Shown here one piece after another: positions 1 to 11,514 of a stretch of 64,000 nt of DNA. Positions within the stretch are counted from its first letter, which is position 1; each line of letters starts with the position of its first letter. Source of the stretch: Oikopleura dioica (taxonomy: Eukaryota > Chordata > Appendicularia > Copelata > Oikopleuridae). The notes below the pieces were generated by a model. It did no database searches. It saw only the letters and a list, made by a program, of their open reading frames with translations, and had not been told where the DNA came from. The translations under genes were made by a program, and so were the position numbers. The DNA is taken from the NCBI GenBank assembly GCA_907165135.1, contig OU015570.1:1426001-1490000 (forward strand), read 5' to 3'.

Positions 1-745
1 GACCCGTTTAGTCCCAGGAACAGCGGGTTCAGGATTCGTTTAGCTCGCGTGGAAGGTGGTTCGGCTGGTCTGAAAAAGCTTATTGCTCAAACAATGGCTG
101 AAGTTAGTCCTGAGGACATCGTGGACCACGCTTTATACTGCGGAAAACAGCTCTTGGGCGCGATCGCACCGTCATGGGTAAGTGAACAGTTGATATTTAT
201 CAGCCGGCCGCGTCAGATGTTATGAATCGGTCGAGCGCCCGGGGAAGATATGTCACGCGTGATAGAGTTTTAAGATCGACCCGCCGCTGAGCGGAACGCC
301 GAGCGAAGACGAAATCGCGGAATGGGTGGCCAGAGTCAACCAGGAAACGATCAAAACGCGAGAGGGGGCCTTGGAATTCATAAGCCAGCTCGAAGGGATG
401 AAAAACTGGTCTATTGATCAGACGATCTCCTACCTGAGGAATTGGTCGGAGAAGGCGAAGCTCACCAACGTCTTCGCGCTGGACCACCAAAGCGAAACGC
501 CCATCATAACGATCCAGAATAACGGAGAACTTAGAGCTTTGGGAATACGATGGAGCCAGGAAAATAACCGTTACCAGGTGGAGCGCGTGAGAAAGCCCAA
601 CTGGTGCTACAATTGGCGCGTAGTAACGGAAGGCCGGAACTTGGGCGAAGCAGACGGAGGTTTCCGCCCACCAAACGCGTACAAACGACCAGCTCCTTCG
701 CGACCCGGCTACGGAAAACGCGGTAGAGGTGGAATGCGCCGCTAA
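1..745 (+). CDS. 3' part of a two-exon gene with an RG-rich C-terminus (Gag/nucleocapsid-like, unidentified)
   Basis: Exon 1 runs from the window edge to 177 in frame 1 and ends at a GTAAGT donor (178). Exon 2 begins at 275 after TTTTAAG, and the junction keeps the frame (phase 0), giving a 97-nt intron. The product is over 210 residues here; its 5' end lies outside the window. The N-terminal part is helical and acidic. The last 35 residues are rich in Pro, Gly and Arg and end in KRGRGGMRR, as in RNA-binding tails of Gag or nucleocapsid proteins and of the Gag2 proteins of the YR elements in this window. I recognise no domain. It could be a host RNA-binding protein or a capsid-like gene of an element cut off by the window edge. 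A 308-codon antisense frame (200-1126) covers it and is probably a composition shadow. Confidence 0.5.
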
Positions 746-1160
746 AGGTATACACTTCGATAAAATGTGGGGGACGTAATGGTTGGTGTATGTCGGTGCT
801 ACCAGACGGTTCGCCCCGAGGAAGAGTACACCTACGCGGACCTCGTGTTGAGTACAACTCAGTGCTTTCGCGTTATTCGCGCTGAGCGTACCTAACTCGA
901 GGTAGAGAAACGGAAGTCCTGTTTTGGGCAAGTAAGAGATTGCCCCGGCTAACAGGTCTTTAGGTTTATCCTGTTCCTGGACCGCAGCTTCCTCCATCTT
1001 CTCCAACGCCGTCCAAGCCGCCGCTGTGATCGCCAAAGTCGTCACCGTGGTCGCACGCGTTTTACCTGAGAAGGTGGTTAACTGCTGTACAGAATAAACC
1101 AGTTTCGTAACGCCAGTTCTGGTCACGAGAGTGTTGATATTGCAGGTTTCGCAGGGGTAA
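746..1160. other. Stretch without a clear gene
   Basis: Short open stretches exist on both strands (for example plus 785-892 and 910-1105), but none has a convincing start or splice site. A sharp change to Ty3-type integrase sequence occurs near 1160, so this is probably the junction of two unrelated insertions. Confidence 0.3.
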
Positions 1161-1161
1161 A

Positions 1162-4119
1162 TTACGCAGAGAGATGAAGAGAGAAGTCATCGAGCAAGGT
1201 AAGGTAGTGGAGGAGTTTGTCTCCAACTGTGAGCTCGATGAGATCGACAAAAACTTTTGTATAGCATGCGTGAGAAGGTTTAAATGAAACGATGTCCTTT
1301 TTAGACTTAAATCTAGATGGCTGGACTATATTACAGTAGAGGCAGCCTCCAACTGCTTCTGCGATCGCTTGTGTCTTGTTTTCCAGCCAGATTGGCTCTG
1401 TTTTGAGCTTCTCTTCGATCGGTGCCTTGCCTGAATGGGCTGTGGCCACATGGTAAAAATTGACAAAATCCTTCGTGAGGGATTTTGGAATGATCGCGAG
1501 AAGATCACCTCTTTTAGTCGAGCGATATAGTAAGCCGTTATGCAATCTGAAAATAGTTTTGTCGATAGTCACTGATGATTTTTTGTGAAGCTTCTCACGA
1601 ATTTTCGAAAATTTATCAGACATCATCTGATGTTTTTTGATGGTTTCAATATCCACCACTGGTCGTTGTTGGCGGAAAATTTGTGTATTGAGCTGATTGA
1701 GAGTTTTATGCTCTTTAGTTATATTTTCAGGGTCAAAGAACCTTTTCTTGACCTTTCCGATTTCAAGGACAGGTAACCTGGAGAGTGCATCGGCGACCCC
1801 TATGAGCGGGTGCTCGCCTGGGATATAATGGACCGTACAAAGCGGATATTCAAGAAGCCTAGAAAAAGCAAGTCGCACTCTGCTGCTACCGGAGGTCTTC
1901 AGTTTGCACGAGTGCTTGGCACCTTCCAGGGACTTATGATCGCAAAGAAGCATAAATGGTCGGTCTTTTGGGATAAGATCCTCAAAAGCCTTAAGGCAAT
2001 GACCTAGTCCTATAAGTTCTCTGGCTCGACTTGACAGTAACTGTTCCTGCTTGTCGAGGGCGCGGCTAGCGTAGCCGGCGACGGTTATATTGGTAATAAC
2101 GTCCTCGTTTTTCGTTAGGTTGCCGATAATGCAACCTGTTCTTGTCAGCGACGTATCTGCGGCTAAAAATAGGCTGTCTGGGTCACCCTCAGAAGGATAT
2201 CTAAGATGGTCAACGCTGACGCCTTTCTTGATTTCCTCTTTCAGCTCGTCGATTCCTTTTGTTATGGTTTCATTCAGTTGGAATTCCTTTCCTTTCCCAA
2301 TTTCCTTTGTCAAGGGCTCAAGAAGCGCCGACATTTTGGGAATGAGTCTTGAGTAGTAGTTGAGGGAACCGATGAATCTCTGACCTTCCTTCTGGTTACG
2401 AGAATAGTCAAGGTCAAGTAGAGCTTTGACTTTCATATCGTCAGCTCTGATTCCATTTTCAGTAATTAAGAAACCAAGAAAGTTTGCTTCTTCTTTGAAA
2501 AATTCACATTTTTGGAGGGCAATGACTAGATTTTGGTCCGACATACGATGAAGGAGTCGGTCAACACATTTATTGTGAAATCTCTCGTTCACAATGATGA
2601 AAAAGTCATCAAGGTAATTGACAAGGAAGTAATCCTTGTTCATGCCCTCAGTTCCGCTCATGACTTTATTGATAAAATACTGGAAAGTTGCAGGGCTGCT
2701 GGAGAGTCCTTGTGACATCCGCTGATATCGAAATTGCTCTCCTCCGAAAAGGAAGCTTGTTACATCGCGGCTTTTTTCCCGGATGCTAATTGAGTAGAAA
2801 GCATTACGGACGTCCAGGCCGATAAAGTATATTTTTTCATGAGGGAAACGATTTTTGAGTGTCGTTATTGCGGAGCTTATTTTTGATAGGACCGATCGAA
2901 TCGGTAGTGACGGATATTTTGGAATGATCAGTCTGCTGTTAACACTGCGCGGCCCGCAACTTGAGTAATTATTAACGACACGAATGGAATTATCTTTCTT
3001 TTACACAAATAATACTGGAGAATTCCAGGCGGAACAAAATTCTTGGATAATTCCGGCGTCTTTAAGCTCTTTGAGCTTCTGCTCGACGCTTTCCTGCATG
3101 CTAATATCTATTTTATAAGGCTTAGTGTAGACTGGATCTGAATTGTCTTTCAATTTTAATTCCGTTAGGTAATGAGCCGAAAGTCCAGCCTCACTCACGT
3201 TTCGTGAGAATGACCAGCTGTATTTTTTGAGAATTTCTATCAAATTTGCCTTGTATTTACTTGGCACTTTTGCGCAGATCTCATAGATTTCTTTGTCTAA
3301 GGGGACTTTTCTAACAAGCTCATTCCGTCTTCTTCTCCATTTTCGTAGTTCTTTTTGGTGAGTGATACGCTCATATGGTTCGAGTTACTTTTCGGTAAGA
3401 AGAAAATTTAGGTCGATAGATCTTTTTGGAGCGATAAGAGCCCCGAGGGGTGCTCCCTTTTCGATAATAATTACTGAGTTAGATCAATTTTGAATTTCAA
3501 CAATTTTATTTTTTAACGATACAGGCATCTGCTTGACAAAAACGTCATTCTCAAGAAATACTTCTTCGGGGTGCAGTATTACTTTCGATTCCGGCGTAAA
3601 TGTCTTACGGATGCAAAAATATATTTTCCTATTGCTATGTGGCGATAATTCAGTATCACTTTGAGCTACAATTGTGTTTGGTAAAATTTGGTCTGTCTTT
3701 TCAAAAATAATAGTCGAAACAACATCTTTGTCTTTTTTGAAGATATTATTAATAAACTTAAGTTTATGGTGTCGAAAATCAATTTTGAAGAAAGATAAGC
3801 AGTTCATACCAAGAATAACATTATATCTTATTGGTTCCTCAAGAACATTTAGTGCAACATTAGGGATCTCAATATTAGAATTTTTAATGAATACATTGGC
3901 ATGCAAAACGTTATATACTGTGCTAATTTGTTCCTAAAATGCATTTGATATTATGTCAGGCTCCTCAAGCCTCGATATTTTCATGCCGTCGGGGATAACC
4001 CTTTTGTTAATGTAAGTTTCCCCTGCTCCAGTATCAACAAGGCAATTTGGCAGTTCTAGCTGTTTAATGGAGCCGTCATCTTGGTACTGCTTTAGAATGA
4101 TCGATGTTGTTGGAGCCAT
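1162..4119 (-). pseudogene. Pol (protease, RT, RNase H, partial integrase) of the Ty3/gypsy element
   Basis: One frame carries all the domains, interrupted only by stops near 3934, 3484, 3387 and 2998. The protease shows the aspartic motif VDTGAGETYI (about 4030) and the flap-side motif ILGMNCL (about 3800). RT has the thumb-side motif SQGLSSSPATFQYF and the catalytic YLDD box near 2615. RNase H follows with a catalytic aspartate in LAADTS and the terminal GVADALSRLP. The integrase zinc domain (H...H...CLYCNI, about 1300) precedes the first core residue in VFVDLIEL. The frame ends near 1165 within the integrase core. Stops of all three types show decay rather than a variant genetic code. Confidence 0.85.
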
Positions 4120-6034
4120 GAGTTATTTTTGTTAAAGCCCCCTCTACGGCTGTCTGCGTTCTTTTTCTTGAAGCACTGGGAAATAACGTGTCCAGGCTTC
4201 TTACAGTAATTACTTTGGCCATTTGGCTTGAAGGATTTTTGATCCTTATTCTGCCATGGCTTTTGTGCATTTTGCTTTTTAGAACGACATTCAGGGGACT
4301 TCTGGCCTGGACGGCCACACGAGTAGCATTTTATCTGAGAATTCTTTTTCTCAGTTTTCTGGCGACCGTTTTTCTGGTCAAACTTAAGCTTGCGGCAGTC
4401 ACGTTTTATGTGATTTGCTTTACCGCAGTAATTACAGGTCTTTCCGAAATTGTTTAATGATTTTTTCCCATTATGAAAATTCTGGTTGGTTCTCCCTTTA
4501 AAGACATTGTTGATTTCTTGGAACTCGCCGTTTTTATATTTTAAATATAATTGAGAGCATTTATCGACAAGGTCCATTATTTCCTTCCTCTTATCTTTTC
4601 TATATTCAAGGAGCATTTCGGAATGTTGAATTTTCTTTGGAAGTTTGTCCAAAAAGTGTTGAAATGAGATAGCTTTCATGGCTTTGTCCGAAATTTGCTC
4701 TGTGATGGTGTTTTTTACGAGTTCTTTAACAGCGTAAAAGAAATTTCTAAGGTTTTTGTATTTATCCTCAATGAGGATTCCTCATCGAAGCGGATTTTTT
4801 TAAGCATGGATTCATATTCAAAACTGTCCTTTTTGCAGCATTTCGTTAATGTCTGCTCAAAAAGCTCTATTGTCATTTTATCCTCATCTTCCCCGAGCTG
4901 TGCCAGCTCAATTATGACAGTTCTTTGCAGGGGCTGTGGAAGATGGGTTGACATATGAGAGACTTGTTTCCATGCGTCTTTTACTCCTGCATAAAAAAGA
5001 ACAAACTTGCATTGCTTAATCCAAGATTTTATGTTATCCGTTTCGTGAAATTTTGGGAAGTTGTATTTGGTTGAGCTCGACATTTGATTAAGAGATATGT
5101 GGGCTCGATCATTTGAGGAACATTCTGAGTCGGAGTCACTATCCATAGACTCATCACCACTCGAAAGTGCTCTGATGCTTTTTTGTAATTCCTCCTCATG
5201 CTTGTCTTCAAGAATTGCTTCATCAAGGTTGTCGGGCCCTTTGCCGGGCATTTTCTCAATTTTAGTTTCCTCAATAATTTCATGCTGTGGCTTATCGACA
5301 ACAAGAAAAAAGTCCTCGACTTAAGTGTCGGAGGGGCTCGGAGCTTCTTCCTTGATGTCCTCATCCTGCTGAGGTTCTGCACTCACCATTTCTGATGCGA
5401 GTGATTTTTCTTTATCGGCCTCATCTTCCAGTTCCGCTACCGTTGTATTTAAATTCAAGTTTGAAAGGCTTTGGAGGGTTTCCTCAAGATCGTCCTCGGC
5501 TTCGGCGACCTTCTCTTGAAAATTTTGTACGGGCTCTATCTCGATATTATCGAGAATTCTATAATCGGCAATTTCTCCTTTAATGACTCCATTGAGTCGA
5601 TTGTTTACTGCGGCGAACCTGCTGTCAAGATTAATTTCGTCTTGAGTCTTTATGACAGTATAGTATTAGCCGAATTCCTCCGGCTTTTTTGTAATGCCGG
5701 CAACAAGGTTTCTCCAAGAGAAAATCGGAGATTTTTTGCGTACTGAACCGCCGATTGGAACGACGTAAACGGAACAGGATTTAGATTCGAGGCATATCAC
5801 CTCGAGGATAACAGCGGGAAAGCAAGCATCTATTCTTTGAAGGTGAGCAATAATTTGTGTATCTTCCGTTCTTTCGAAAATTGGGGTGCCTGAGTCAATT
5901 GCTACTGTTTTAATTACGACAGACCTTATGGGCTTTTCAATTTTAACGAAAACCGGTATTATATCTGACACACTTTTTGGGGATTTTCTAGTTAAAAATT
6001 TTTCGTATCTCGAAAGTTTTGGTGGATTAGACAT
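4092..6034 (-). pseudogene. Gag of the Ty3/gypsy element
   Basis: The frame starts at an ATG at 6034 and can be followed to the RRGGF...RSF terminus at 4092. TAA stops interrupt it near 5664 and 5322, and a single-base frameshift lies near 4750. The N-terminal half is acidic. A central region around 4715-5090 (TKYNFPKFHETDNIKSWIKQ) looks like the retrotransposon Gag capsid fold. Near the end are zinc knuckles, CNYCGKANHIKRDC and CYSCGRPGQKSPEC, plus a third, poorer one. Gag packages the RNA genome into particles. The end overlaps the protease start in the -1 frame (4092-4119), as expected if Pol was made by -1 frameshifting, although I saw no classic slippery heptamer. Confidence 0.8.
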
Positions 6035-6960
6035 ATTCTTACCTTTTTCGTAGTGGTTTCTTCGTTGAATGTGATGGATTCTTTACGGAAGCTACAAGAA
6101 GAGATCAAAAGAAGAAAAAGATCGATTTGTGGACAAGAGCTACTTTCGATGGCGAAAGTAGGGAATCAAACAGATAAGACTGAACGTTGTCAGTTAAGGT
6201 TCGTAACCTATATGACTATTGTAGTCCACACAGAAGTTTTTCCTCAATGTGTTGTTGAGGGTTCTTTTTATGTCCTTGCTTCCCTTTTTTCAGGTATAGG
6301 CTAAGACGGAGTTCGTGAAAAAACACGAGACTATTAAAAGAGTCCGTTAACGTAAATAAAAGCTTATTGGAAAGCCTGGGTCTACGATAACGTGGATTTC
6401 GAAACTTTAGTCACCAATGTAACAAAGACACTTGATGTATGCACTAGAGTTCGAAAGTCCTGCTCTGTTTTTATCCTAGGGCTTCAGCGAAAATACACGG
6501 ATGTACTCGCTTGACTACTAGCAGTTAATAAAGGTGAACAAGCCTTAGTACGAAAGAGTAGATTCGTAGGGCTTGGTGGAGGAGAACTGGTCTGAGGTAT
6601 AGAGTTCTATCGTCTTGTTTGCTGTTGGTTGGTTTGCAAGTTGTTTTAGTTGCTGTTGTTTGTTGCGAAGTCAGTAAAAAGTCAAGTTATTTTGTTTTTT
6701 GGGTTTCAAGTTAATGAATTAATTTATTCCGAATTGTTACAGTTTTTATAGGAGATATGAGGATTCTAAAAATGTATGACTCATCACCATACGAGTTGGG
6801 AATAGGATTCTAGAGCCGTTTAAAGTTCCAAAAAATAAAATTTTTAGTTTTTTCTTTTTGTTAAAAATGAGTGCCCAACGGGGTTTTAAGGCACGCAGAT
6901 TTCAAAAAATATTGTCTCAAAAGCGCCCGCGGGCATTTTTCATTGATATAAATGATTCCC
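6035..6960. other. Presumed leader/LTR zone of the Ty3/gypsy element, no gene seen
   Basis: This is AT-rich sequence upstream (in minus orientation) of gag. It should contain the primer-binding site and 5' LTR, but with the 3' LTR missing I cannot compare ends and see no certain TG...CA boundary. Confidence 0.3.
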
Positions 6961-6974
6961 CCCATCATATTTAA

Positions 6975-7140
6975 TTTATATCCGAAGGGCCGTTTCCCCC
7001 CCTCCCCTGGCTTTAAATTTAATTTGGGCTTGACGGCCCAAAGGGCCGTTTCCCCCTCCCCTGGCTTTAAATTAATTTGGGCTTGACGGCCCAAAGGGCC
7101 GTTTCCCCCCCTCCCCTGGCTTTAAATTCTATTTGGGCTT
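6975..7140. repeat. Minisatellite, about three units of about 57-60 bp
   Basis: The unit contains GGGCTTGACGGCCC, a palindromic GGCCCAAAGGGCC and a CCCCTCCCCTGGCTTTAAA tract. Units differ by small indels. The same palindrome-centred unit appears in inverted orientation at 27.27-27.61 kb, and flanking G-rich sequence (about 7205-7235 versus 27225-27245) is also shared, so both lie in copies of one dispersed element. Confidence 0.8.
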
Positions 7141-7616
7141 GATATAGGCAGGAAAGTCTAACCTTTCAAAATAGGAAGATACAAGACTGAGTTTATCAAT
7201 TTCAGTTTTGTCCCCAACCCCACCCTCACTCATCATTCATTTAATTTAAATTGTTCCTTTTTAAATCATAATTATGGTTCCTATTCAATTGAAGATCTTT
7301 TCTTCTTTATTTGGGATAAGACTGGCCCTTCAGAAACCCAGAATGCCAATATTTAAAAATGGAGTTGATTATTAAAAAACATTTTCATTATTGCACCACC
7401 AAGTTTGCACCAAAACACCAAAATAATATGCATCATTAATTTTTGTTTTTAAGTAAATTTAATTTTGTTTTTAATTAAGGTTACTTATATTATGAATTCG
7501 AAGTTCATATGTTTTAAGTAAGAGCACCACCAAAAATGCATTTTTACACCATAAAATCCGGTTTTTGAAAGATTTTTTGAAGAATGATTCAAGACTGAAG
7601 TAATCTGAGGTCACTG
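7141..7616. other. AT-rich sequence without a gene
   Basis: It partly resembles the inverted flank of the minisatellite near 27.1-27.25 kb. No reading frame or splice structure was recognised. Confidence 0.3.
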
Positions 7617-8042
7617 AATGAAAGAGTCAACGCTTTCTAAGCAAGTATCTTCAAGCAAAAGTCCTCCGGAGGACTTTCCCAAGGCTGAAATACCGTATTT
7701 CAACCTCGAAATCCTTAAATATCTTACGATTCCCAACTCGGCAAAGAGTGATTGACACTTCTATCTGTAGATAAGCGTCTGCGCTATTATAATCAAGAAA
7801 GTTTTTCGCTTCAAGTTGAGGTTTACTGTATTAAATTCTTGATTGAAACTTATGGAAAGGTAAAATTTTGGCGTTTCTTGAACTTTGAACTGGAAATTTT
7901 CCAAGAAAATACCGATGAAATTCCATCAAAGACCTCTATAAATGAAGCTCAGAGTCTATTCTTCAGGTTTAATAATCAAGCGATCAAAAAATTTGACTAC
8001 AGTAAAATTTTTCTTAATAAAAACAATGATAACCCAAAATAA
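7617..8042 (+). CDS. Unidentified coding-like region, possibly spliced
   Basis: An ATG at 7617 opens a frame of 43 codons (starting MKESTLSKQ) that stops at 7753. A second frame from about 7771 to the TAA at 8042 continues with similar charged, protein-like composition. Removing 7748-7770, which begins GTGATT and ends CTGTAG, joins them in frame into about 135 residues. At 23 nt this would be half the size of the other introns here, so a small indel in a decayed gene is as likely. No domain was recognised. A possible pogo-type terminus (GGGTTTCACTGTA, 8085-8097) lies just downstream, so this may belong to a DNA transposon. Confidence 0.35.
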
Positions 8043-8227
8043 CTCTCAAAAATCCTAAAAATTGCCTGTAAATTTTTTCTTGTTGGGTTTCACTGTAATG
8101 GAATAAAATATGTTTTTTTGGCCTAGGGAATTCGATAAAAGTGAAATGGGCTTATAAAAAAATCTGACCCTGATCCATGTCGGACCCTACTATAGACAGT
8201 TTCAACTATAAAAGGTTCTTTATAACA

Positions 8228-8305
8228 TATTTGAAAGAAATTCCAAGAAAATGTTTACGAAAAATACCTGATCTTCCCCATTTCTCGCCTGTTTTCCGGC
8301 AATTT
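8228..8305 (+). repeat. Dispersed repeat, second copy inside the YR element
   Basis: This stretch (AAATTCCAAGAAAATGTTTA through TTCTCGCCTGTTTTCCGGC) recurs in reverse complement at about 55870-55945, where it sits inside the RT/RNase H gene of the minus-strand YR element. It is therefore a mobile repeat end. Confidence 0.65.
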
Positions 8306-8319
8306 TTTTGCAGGCCTGT

Positions 8320-8500
8320 TTCACTTTTACAGGGCTGTTCCTGTATACAGGCGTGTTTTCCTGTATTTCCTGTATTTCCTGTCAACAGGCCTGTTTACAG
8401 GTTTATTTTGGTCTCGAAATGCAAGACAGGAAACAAGACAGGGTCCAAAAAACAGGAAACACGACCTGTTTCAGGTTTTTAGACAGGTCAGTATTCCGAG
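8320..8500. repeat. Foldback array of CCTGT/ACAGG motifs
   Basis: Many CCTGT units lie in the left half and ACAGG units in the right half, so the stretch can fold back on itself. It resembles the palindrome-built ends of the Mutator-like foldback elements, but I found no target duplication or shared core box. Confidence 0.5.
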
Positions 8501-8509
8501 GCCAGCCCT

Positions 8510-8640
8510 AATTAGAGCTGAGCTGAGCTGAACTGAGCTGTTTAGCTCACCCAGTTTTTAGTAGTAAAATTGTCTTAAAATCATTTAGCTGAGCTGAGCT
8601 GTGATGAGCGATATTTGTCTGAGCTGAGCTGAGCAACAAA
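8510..8640. repeat. GAGCT/GAGCTGAGCTG simple repeat
   Basis: Three clusters of the pentamer GAGCT (AGCTGAGCTGAGCTG type) are interspersed with AT-rich sequence. It is a low-complexity tract with no gene. Confidence 0.7.
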
Positions 8641-8786
8641 TTTGCAACTCTGCTTTAAGCAGAAAATTTCGCTAATATTACTGCCCTGTTAAAACTAGAC
8701 ATTAAAAGTCTTTTTTGACATCAGATTCGGATTCCTCGCATCAAAAAACCCTACTAGAGAGATTTTCAGCCAATTCAGTTTTTCTC

Positions 8787-9479
8787 GGATACACGACGTT
8801 TTCCTCAAACCGACGTTCTCCTCAACCGACGTTTTCGTTAAACCGACACTCTCCTCAATGATCAAAACATCGGTTTGATCAAAACGTCGGTTGATCAAAA
8901 CGTCGGTTTTCCCTAAAAATGCGGGGGCACTCAGAGCGAATGAGAATAGGTTCTTTCTGGGTTTAAAATCTTGTCTAAAACCCGATGTCTTACTAAAGCC
9001 GACATTTTCATTATATTGTGTATCTTGGATAATGATAACAAAATAAATTATTTGGAAAAAATAAAAAGTAGAAAAAAATTAAATATTATTTAGAGTCGAT
9101 ATGTTTATCGGATAGAAATTATTCTACATTATTTATTTAATAAAAATGATCTTCTTACATTTTATCTATCTTGAGATCAATTTTAAGAGATTTATTTTAA
9201 TTGAATTAATTCATTAAATGAAAAAATCAGTATTCTTATCATTTTACTCTTCATAACTTAAGGTTCAAAAGATAATGAAAACGTCGGTTTGAGGAAAACG
9301 TCGGATTTCAAACTGAGTCTCAACCAAATTTAAGGCGCCCACGCATATTTAGGGAGAACCAACGTTTTCATTAAACCGACGTTTTGATCAAACCGACGTT
9401 CTGACCACTGAGGAGAACGTCGGTTTAACGAAAACGTCGGTTGAGGAGAACGTCGGTTTGAGGAAAACGTCGTGTATCC
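8787..9479. mobile_element. Mutator-like foldback element with perfect 9-bp target duplication
   Basis: The ends are long inverted repeats beginning GGATACACGACGTTTTCCTC and ending in its complement, built of repeated ACGTCGGTTT units. Target copies GTTTTTCTC lie directly outside (8778-8786 and 9480-9488) and match perfectly. Duplications of 8-10 bp with long inverted repeats are typical of the Mutator superfamily. The 693-bp element encodes nothing and would depend on a transposase in trans. Confidence 0.85.
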
Positions 9480-10453
9480 GTTTTTCTCCCACCATATCGC
9501 CGAATATGCTCATCCGGGGGTCGAGCTTGATTTAATTGAGCAGCTCAACTCGCTCATAATGTTTGCAAATCAGCTCAGCCATCACACGCCGAGACTAGCC
9601 TCGCCACCGTCGAGTTGGGCCGAGCTGCTGCCTCTGCGGGAGTTTGAACTTGGCGGTGGTCATCTTGCATCTCCCTGCCTCGGCCTGGCGTCTTCACCCA
9701 CCGAGAGTATGGACCATATTGGATCCTTGGCAAATTGCGGACTACCCCATTCAGGGGACTCCCGGACTATGCCGCGAATGTCGCAAAGGTCTCGAATGTC
9801 GCAAATTTCGCGAAAGTCGCGAATGTCGCAGCAAAAAGAAAATAATAAAATTGAAAACATAAACACTGAATCGCGGAAATTTCGCAAATCTTGACCTACC
9901 ATGATTATCATTTCTGAGTGACGGGACAATCAGGGCCGCCCACGCAATTTTCGCTCGTTCGGACAAATTTTGCATTGTAAAATGTCCAAACGGCTTGAGA
10001 GTCCGTGACTGTCCGTCATTCAGGAATGATAATCGTCTCAAGAATCTGCCTTCAATATCCTGAAATTCGATGAAAGATATTTTATGAAAGCATTTTTCAA
10101 GCTCTTTCATTTTATATGTGATTCGTTTTTGTGAGTCTTTGTGATCAAAAATGCCAGCCGAAAAACCTCAATTTGAGACAAAAATTTATCACGTGAAAAA
10201 ATTTTCAAAAAAATTCTTGGTTCAAAAATATGTCTTGACTATAATATTCAACTTACAAAACAGAAGATGGATAAATAAGGGGGCTGAAAAATCGCCTTTT
10301 TATTTCAGCGGGTACCTAATGTATAGTATATTAGGGCCTAATTAGGATAAATGGGCCTCCTAGAAGTTATTTTTCCCCGAAGTTATCTTACGTTACATAA
10401 GTTATGTTACATAACTTATGTATGAAGTTATCTTATATATAATATACCCTTAA
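9480..10453. other. No clear gene; short TCGCGAATGTCGCA-type repeats
   Basis: The palindrome-like motif TCGCGAATGTCGCAAA is repeated with variation at 9774-9835. Open frames here are short and overlap on both strands because of that repeat. The rest is AT-rich with no recognised feature. Confidence 0.35.
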
Positions 10454-11128
10454 GGGATCCCCCTGTTTTTTCAAGTGCTTCATAAAGGTCTGTATTTGAT
10501 ATTTTCAGATTCCTCGTGTTCTGAGGATCATTTTGATGTATCATATGACCCCTTTACGAACATATTTCCTCAAAATATTAGCCTTCAAAATTTCGAAAAT
10601 GCATGTAAATTGTACTTAGCGTAAAAATCGAATTTTTTCGGTTTTTCAATGTCATCGAAATAAGACATATAAGGGGTCTATCGAAAGCTTAGAACGCACA
10701 GAAAAAGAATATAATAACCGCACTGGAAATATCAGCCTTATATTGGCGCTAGAGAGCAAAAACACTAAAAACGCAATAAATGGGTACATTTGGTTGTTCT
10801 TAAGAAAAATTTTTTATTACTTGACCAAATCACTTCTCTGTACTAGAGATTAAAGATTAGGCTTCATTCTATCTGAATCTTGTTTTAGATCGTGTTTATC
10901 TAAGCCCAAATTGGCTGAATTTCGAATCAAAAATGGCCTAAAATGGCCTTTTTTGGAAATTTTCGAACTTTGACGCCTCCTAGTGGAAGGTTTGCCTTGA
11001 GCAAAAACTTCTCTGTACTAGAGAATAGCGGATAGCACCTGGGCTATCCGTAGAGCTATTATACGCCCCAATTCATCAGCCCAAATCGGCTGAATTTCCA
11101 GTTGAAAATGGCCAAAACGGGGGATCCC
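10454..11128. mobile_element. piggyBac-like non-autonomous element, family P1 (copy a)
   Basis: The element starts GGGATCCCCCTG and ends CGGGGGATCCC, flanked on both sides by TTAA, the fixed piggyBac target. Its 675-bp interior, with motifs such as TGTACTAGAGATTA and GGCGCTAGAGAGCAA, is shared with copies at 11515-12195 and 40518-41184. It encodes no protein. Confidence 0.8.
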
Positions 11129-11514
11129 TTAATTTAATTGGAATTTATAAATTCAACCCTCGACTACAATCGTTTCCCTTATGATGATATCTCGATCAAC
11201 AACAGGCGGTTAAAGATCAGGTTGATAGGATCAAGCTTTTTCAGGGATTTTAGTTGAGGAAAACCTCTAATTTTTCAAGAGAAAGGTTTAGCTTTAGCCT
11301 TAACGCCCTAAGCTACAACCGTTTCCAAATATTGCCAAAATACTCGTTATTCTGCTACTCGTAATTTCCAGAGTCGACTGTACAACTTAACTAAAATAAA
11401 AATCCTTTCCGTCTCTAAACCTAAATAATTGAATTAACTTTAGACATCGCTTATGACAACAGTTGGTTTCCAAATTTCCGGAGTCCAAATTTCCTGACAT
11501 TTTTCAGATTTTAA

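Larger units (their letters stand above)
1162..6034 (-). mobile_element. Decayed, 3'-truncated Ty3/gypsy LTR retrotransposon
   Basis: Minus-strand order is gag, zinc knuckles, protease, RT, RNase H and the integrase N-terminus, which is the Ty3/gypsy order. The integrase stops just after its first catalytic aspartate region (DDFS near 1180), where unrelated sequence begins, so the 3' LTR and the rest of integrase are missing. At least two gag stops, four pol stops and one gag frameshift show an old, inactive copy. I could not delimit the 5' LTR; it should lie between 6035 and about 6900. Confidence 0.85.

Noticed and set aside
200-1126. 308-codon minus-strand frame
   Set aside because: It lies antisense to a spliced plus-strand exon and looks like a composition shadow; no motif or start context supports it.
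2090-2356. Plus-strand ORF opposite RNase H
   Set aside because: Antisense shadow of a recognised Pol domain.
4092-4140. Slippery heptamer for -1 frameshifting between gag and pol
   Set aside because: The overlap is in the right frame, but no X XXY YYZ heptamer was seen in the gag frame.
5395-5746. Plus-strand frames opposite gag
   Set aside because: The minus strand reads continuously as Gag through this region apart from two stops, so the plus frames are shadows.
8308-8511. Plus-strand ORFs rich in Cys/Phe/Pro
   Set aside because: They arise from the CCTGT/ACAGG repeat array and are not gene-like.
9472-9929. Overlapping ORFs on both strands
   Set aside because: They are produced by the TCGCGAATGTCGC repeat, which is open in several frames; no conserved features.
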